Assembly: GCA_964521025.1 (NCBI GenBank)
Contig: CAZFPK010000030.1
Span: forward strand, 1-37,132
Direction of reading: 5' to 3'
Length of the DNA: 37,132 bases
DNA from: DRTC01 sp964521025
Lineage (GTDB): Bacteria; Cloacimonadota; Cloacimonadia; Cloacimonadales; TCS61
The translations under genes were made by a program, and so were the position numbers. Below, in pieces: positions 34,939-37,132 of the stretch. The notes under the pieces were generated by a model. That model had not been told where the DNA came from, did no database searches, and was given only the letters and a program-made list of their open reading frames with translations. How positions within the stretch are numbered: position 1 is the first letter of the stretch; each line of letters starts with the position of its first letter.

Positions 34939-35733
34939 TCATATATAATCAAATATGGTTTTTTGTTGTTCTATTTCAATTATATTATCTCTTTTAATTT
35001 CTTCAATATTACCATTCAATCTTGTTAATATGATGTTATAATATTCATCAGAAATATCCATTGTAATAAATTTTCGTTTAAACCTTTTAGCAACTGCTGC
35101 AGTTGTTCCTGTACCCCCGAAAGGATCTAATACTAAATCGTCTTTATTAGAACTTGTTTTAATAATCAATTCTAATAAATCTTCCGGCATCTGACAAGGA
35201 TGCTTCCCTATTCTTTCTTTAAAAGTTCCGCAAACTCTTGAAAATTGCCAAACATCATCAGGAATTTTTCCCAATGGATTTGCTCGTTTGTCTTTATAAA
35301 TAATTTGTCTTGCAGAAGGAACTCTTATATTTTTATCGTTAAATGTAAATTTTTCTTTATTTTTAGTAAAATATAAGATGTGAGTATGTGAACGATTAAA
35401 TTTTTTCCTCTGATTTTGACCAAAGGTGTAATACCAAATAATCCAATTTCTAAAATAAAAACCCGCTTTTTTTAAAATTATATTTATCTCTGCTGCGAAC
35501 TCATCACCAATTGCAATATATATCGAACCATTATTTTTAAGTAACCTAAATGTTTCTTTTATCCATTTTTCCGACCAGTTATAGTAGTCTTCATAAGGCA
35601 TATTATCATTATAGACATCATATTTTATTCCAATATTAAAAGGTGGATCCGCAAATATTAAATCTACAGATTTATCAGGCAAATTTCTCATAATTTCTAA
35701 ACAATCACCCAAATATACTTTATTAGTTTCCAT
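34939..35733 (-). CDS. Type II DNA methyltransferase (beta-class N6-adenine or N4-cytosine)
   Basis: ATG 35733; the ribosome binding site GGAG lies in the last codons of the restriction gene, which ends 4 bases before. 264 aa. Motif IV DPPF (29-32) comes first and the AdoMet motif FGGTGT (205-210) near the end, the beta-class order. HPCQMPEDLLELI before motif I is typical of these enzymes. It should methylate the site cut by the neighbouring nuclease. DPPF fits both N6-adenine and N4-cytosine methylation, so the target base is open. Very AT-rich compared with nearby housekeeping genes, consistent with transfer. It ends at a normal TGA. Confidence 0.9.
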   Translation of the reverse strand: METNKVYLGDCLEIMRNLPDKSVDLIFADPPFNIGIKYDVYNDNMPYEDYYNWSEKWIKETFRLLKNNGSIYIAIGDEFAAEINIILKKAGFYFRNWIIWYYTFGQNQRKKFNRSHTHILYFTKNKEKFTFNDKNIRVPSARQIIYKDKRANPLGKIPDDVWQFSRVCGTFKERIGKHPCQMPEDLLELIIKTSSNKDDLVLDPFGGTGTTAAVAKRFKRKFITMDISDEYYNIILTRLNGNIEEIKRDNIIEIEQQKTIFDYI

Positions 35734-35737
35734 TTTA

Positions 35738-36574
35738 TTATTTCTCCAGATTGAACAACTGACAGGGTTTTATCTTAAATTGTAATTTTGCAGGATCCGG
35801 AGTTCCACCTTTTCTTTGCATAGTTATTTTTCCAATTCGTAAACTTCCGCGTGGTGAAATGCAAACATCACCTTTTCCAAAAAAATTCATTACAGTGTTA
35901 ATATCATTAAGAGACCAAGTTGTTGTGTTGTTTACTCTATCAAGCCTTGTAACTAACATCCAATCAGCAGATAATCCACCTCTTCCCAGGATTATATCGT
36001 TTATTATTACAATTCTGTTTCTCTCAAAGAATTTAACTATTTTATTTTGGACTATTTCCGGCATTTCGTTTAAGAATAAGCGTCTGTTATCTCTGTATAT
36101 TTTAATACTTGTCTTTTTTGTATATTTTTTGGGATTTAGTTCTCCAGTAAAAAGTTTAAGCCAAAATGAAATATCATCCTCAAATTTCCACATTTCCTGA
36201 TAGTTTGCAACAGATCTTTTATCAATTTGATTATAATCAGCATTTTTGTTGGCTTTCTTTAGGGATAAATTTTCAATTTTGAGTATATTTTCAATCTTTA
36301 TGATAATGCTTATCTGGGCATCGGCTTTTTTGAATCGAACAAAGTGTTCATACTCTTCTTCATTAACTCCAAACTTAGTCAAATCACTTTTCTTAATTCT
36401 GGTTGGGATTTGGATTGCTTTTACAGAATTGAGTTTATTAATATTATATCCCATAATTTCAAGCCATTCTTGTGCTTCTCCATCTTTTTTCCAATCGTCA
36501 AATTTTTTGCAAATATCTTTTTCATTTGCAAATCCACCTTTTGCAGTTTTTGAACCAAGTTCTGTTTTATTCAT
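35738..36574 (-). CDS. Probable type II restriction endonuclease
   Basis: ATG 36574; 278 aa, first gene of the pair with the methyltransferase. I do not recognise the specific family. Features compatible with a PD-(D/E)xK nuclease are an early GGFANEKDICKKFDDW helix with Glu18, Asp85 in KKADAQISI, and SLKK (104-107) about 20 residues later, giving a D...S-x-K core in place of D...E-x-K. The following NQIDKRSVANYQEMW also fits such nucleases. Gene order (R then M, 4-base gap), similar AT-rich base use and size support the role. The cut site is unknown. The intron remnant ends only about 30 bases before the start. Confidence 0.75.
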   Translation of the reverse strand: MNKTELGSKTAKGGFANEKDICKKFDDWKKDGEAQEWLEIMGYNINKLNSVKAIQIPTRIKKSDLTKFGVNEEEYEHFVRFKKADAQISIIIKIENILKIENLSLKKANKNADYNQIDKRSVANYQEMWKFEDDISFWLKLFTGELNPKKYTKKTSIKIYRDNRRLFLNEMPEIVQNKIVKFFERNRIVIINDIILGRGGLSADWMLVTRLDRVNNTTTWSLNDINTVMNFFGKGDVCISPRGSLRIGKITMQRKGGTPDPAKLQFKIKPCQLFNLEK

Positions 36575-36603
36575 AATTTCTTACTTCTTTATATGATAAT
36601 TTC

Positions 36604-36774
36604 CGAGTAGAGTAGAGACAGGTATTCAGATTTCCAGATAGATATTTGTTCTCCCAGTTTTCGCTGGTTTATTGTTTGGAGTCATCTTTATACCTATCCC
36701 CCTTCATCAAACCGGACGTGCGGTTTTCCCGCATACGGCTTTCCGATAAACTTCATCTAAAACTTTCACAAGTG
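36604..36774 (-). ncRNA. 3' end of a group II intron (domains V and VI)
   Basis: On the minus strand, 36741-36708 reads as a 34-base domain V hairpin: AAGCCG pairs with CGGTTT, TGCGG with CCGCA, GAAAA loop, AGC triad present, and a CG bulge. One position of the usual helix (canonical CGTACGG, here CGTCCGG) is mismatched, so it may be decayed. A GGTAT/ATACC stem with flanking pairs (about 36690-36618) fits domain VI with an inserted hairpin. The CTCTACTCTACTC sequence near 36604-36616 matches usual 3' intron ends. Confidence 0.72.
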
Positions 36775-37086
36775 TCAACCGATAAATGCGTATTTTATAA
36801 CATCCTGCAAACCAAAATGATTTACAAGTATGTCATAAGGATTCTGACGATAAAGCCTGCACTTACGTTGACTTTTCTTTTTGAACCATATTTTCAAACG
36901 ATACTTCAAATAACTTTTCAGGACATAACAAGTCTGCATCATCCTGCATACTTTCGGTATCGTGAAATAGTTCAACCATCCTCTAAGTTTTTCATTCAAT
37001 CCCTTCACGATGACAAATACCGGCAAATGACTGCGAACTTTTAGATAGGCTTTCAAGTTTGCTCGCAATTTCATCTTCGGAATATG
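36775..37086 (-). pseudogene. C-terminal fragment of a group II intron maturase
   Basis: The frame starts at ATG 37074, with only four more open codons before a TGA at 37089-37087; 99 codons remain. LNEKLRGWLNYFTIPKV is the characteristic maturase/DNA-binding part of intron-encoded proteins, followed by a Lys/Arg-rich end. The reverse transcriptase domain (YADD and preceding blocks) is absent. The fragment is directly followed on its strand by domain V, as in a real intron. The 37087-37132 sequence shows no maturase homology that I recognise, so the intron seems cut there by another insertion or deletion. Confidence 0.75.
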
Positions 37087-37132
37087 TCAAGTAACTTTGG
37101 ACACTTTTCTAGTTTAATTTAAACATCATTTT

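Overview
The window (37,132 bases, AT-rich) reads like a chromosome fragment of an uncultured Cloacimonadota-like member of the FCB superphylum. This placement is an inference. It rests on eight proteins ending in the type IX secretion (T9SS) C-terminal sorting domain (an NYPNPF-like start, then YNIKGQKVK, then WDGKDENG...SGIYFYKL), on PKD, beta-helix, choice-of-anchor and Hydin-like modules, and on many short palindromic dispersed repeats. No rRNA or tRNA gene was seen.

The main discovery is a cluster of six genes between 7250 and 25998. Each is interrupted once by an in-frame UGA, always at the first position of a thioredoxin-type U-x-x-C-P motif, in Omp28/thioredoxin-like domains that also keep the cis-proline loop (x-P-x..GG/NG/HG). 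Each UGA is followed by a hairpin whose loop carries GG about 20-25 nt downstream, as expected of a bacterial SECIS. Two loops are exactly GGUCU, the loop of the Escherichia coli fdhF element. Four of the six also share a basal stem at the same offset. UGA is an ordinary stop for dsbD, the inositol-phosphatase-like gene, the ABC-F gene and the methyltransferase, so the code is not globally reassigned. I read these as six exported selenoproteins, four of them with T9SS sorting domains. Such genes would normally be annotated as two broken pieces or given a false downstream start. A seventh relative (19193-21034) has Ser at the Sec position.

Layout. 1-712: N-terminal part of a zinc-ribbon transposase-like gene on the minus strand. 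861-5036: large secreted transglutaminase-like T9SS protein. 5427-10709: redox locus dsbD - selenoprotein 1 - TlpA-like thioredoxin - DUF6029-like outer-membrane protein. 10780-13622: two T9SS cargo proteins. 13850-25998: selenoproteins 2 to 6 and the Ser paralogue, separated by hairpins, terminators and MITE-like repeats. 26133-34711: ordinary genes (ornithine carbamoyltransferase, PAP2 phosphatase, AMP-forming acyl ligase, inositol-monophosphatase family, ABC-F ATPase, aquaporin) between repeat-filled spacers. 34939-36574: a type II restriction-modification pair on the minus strand. 36604-37086: the 3' remnant of a group II intron just upstream of the restriction gene.

Working model (inference): DsbD carries reducing power from the cytoplasm to the periplasm. 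The TlpA-like protein and selenoprotein 1 (a lipoprotein) use it at the envelope. The T9SS-sorted selenoproteins display very reactive U-x-x-C sites at or outside the outer membrane, fused to adhesin-like scaffolds. Sec biosynthesis genes (selA, selB, selC, selD) are not in this window and should be elsewhere in the genome.
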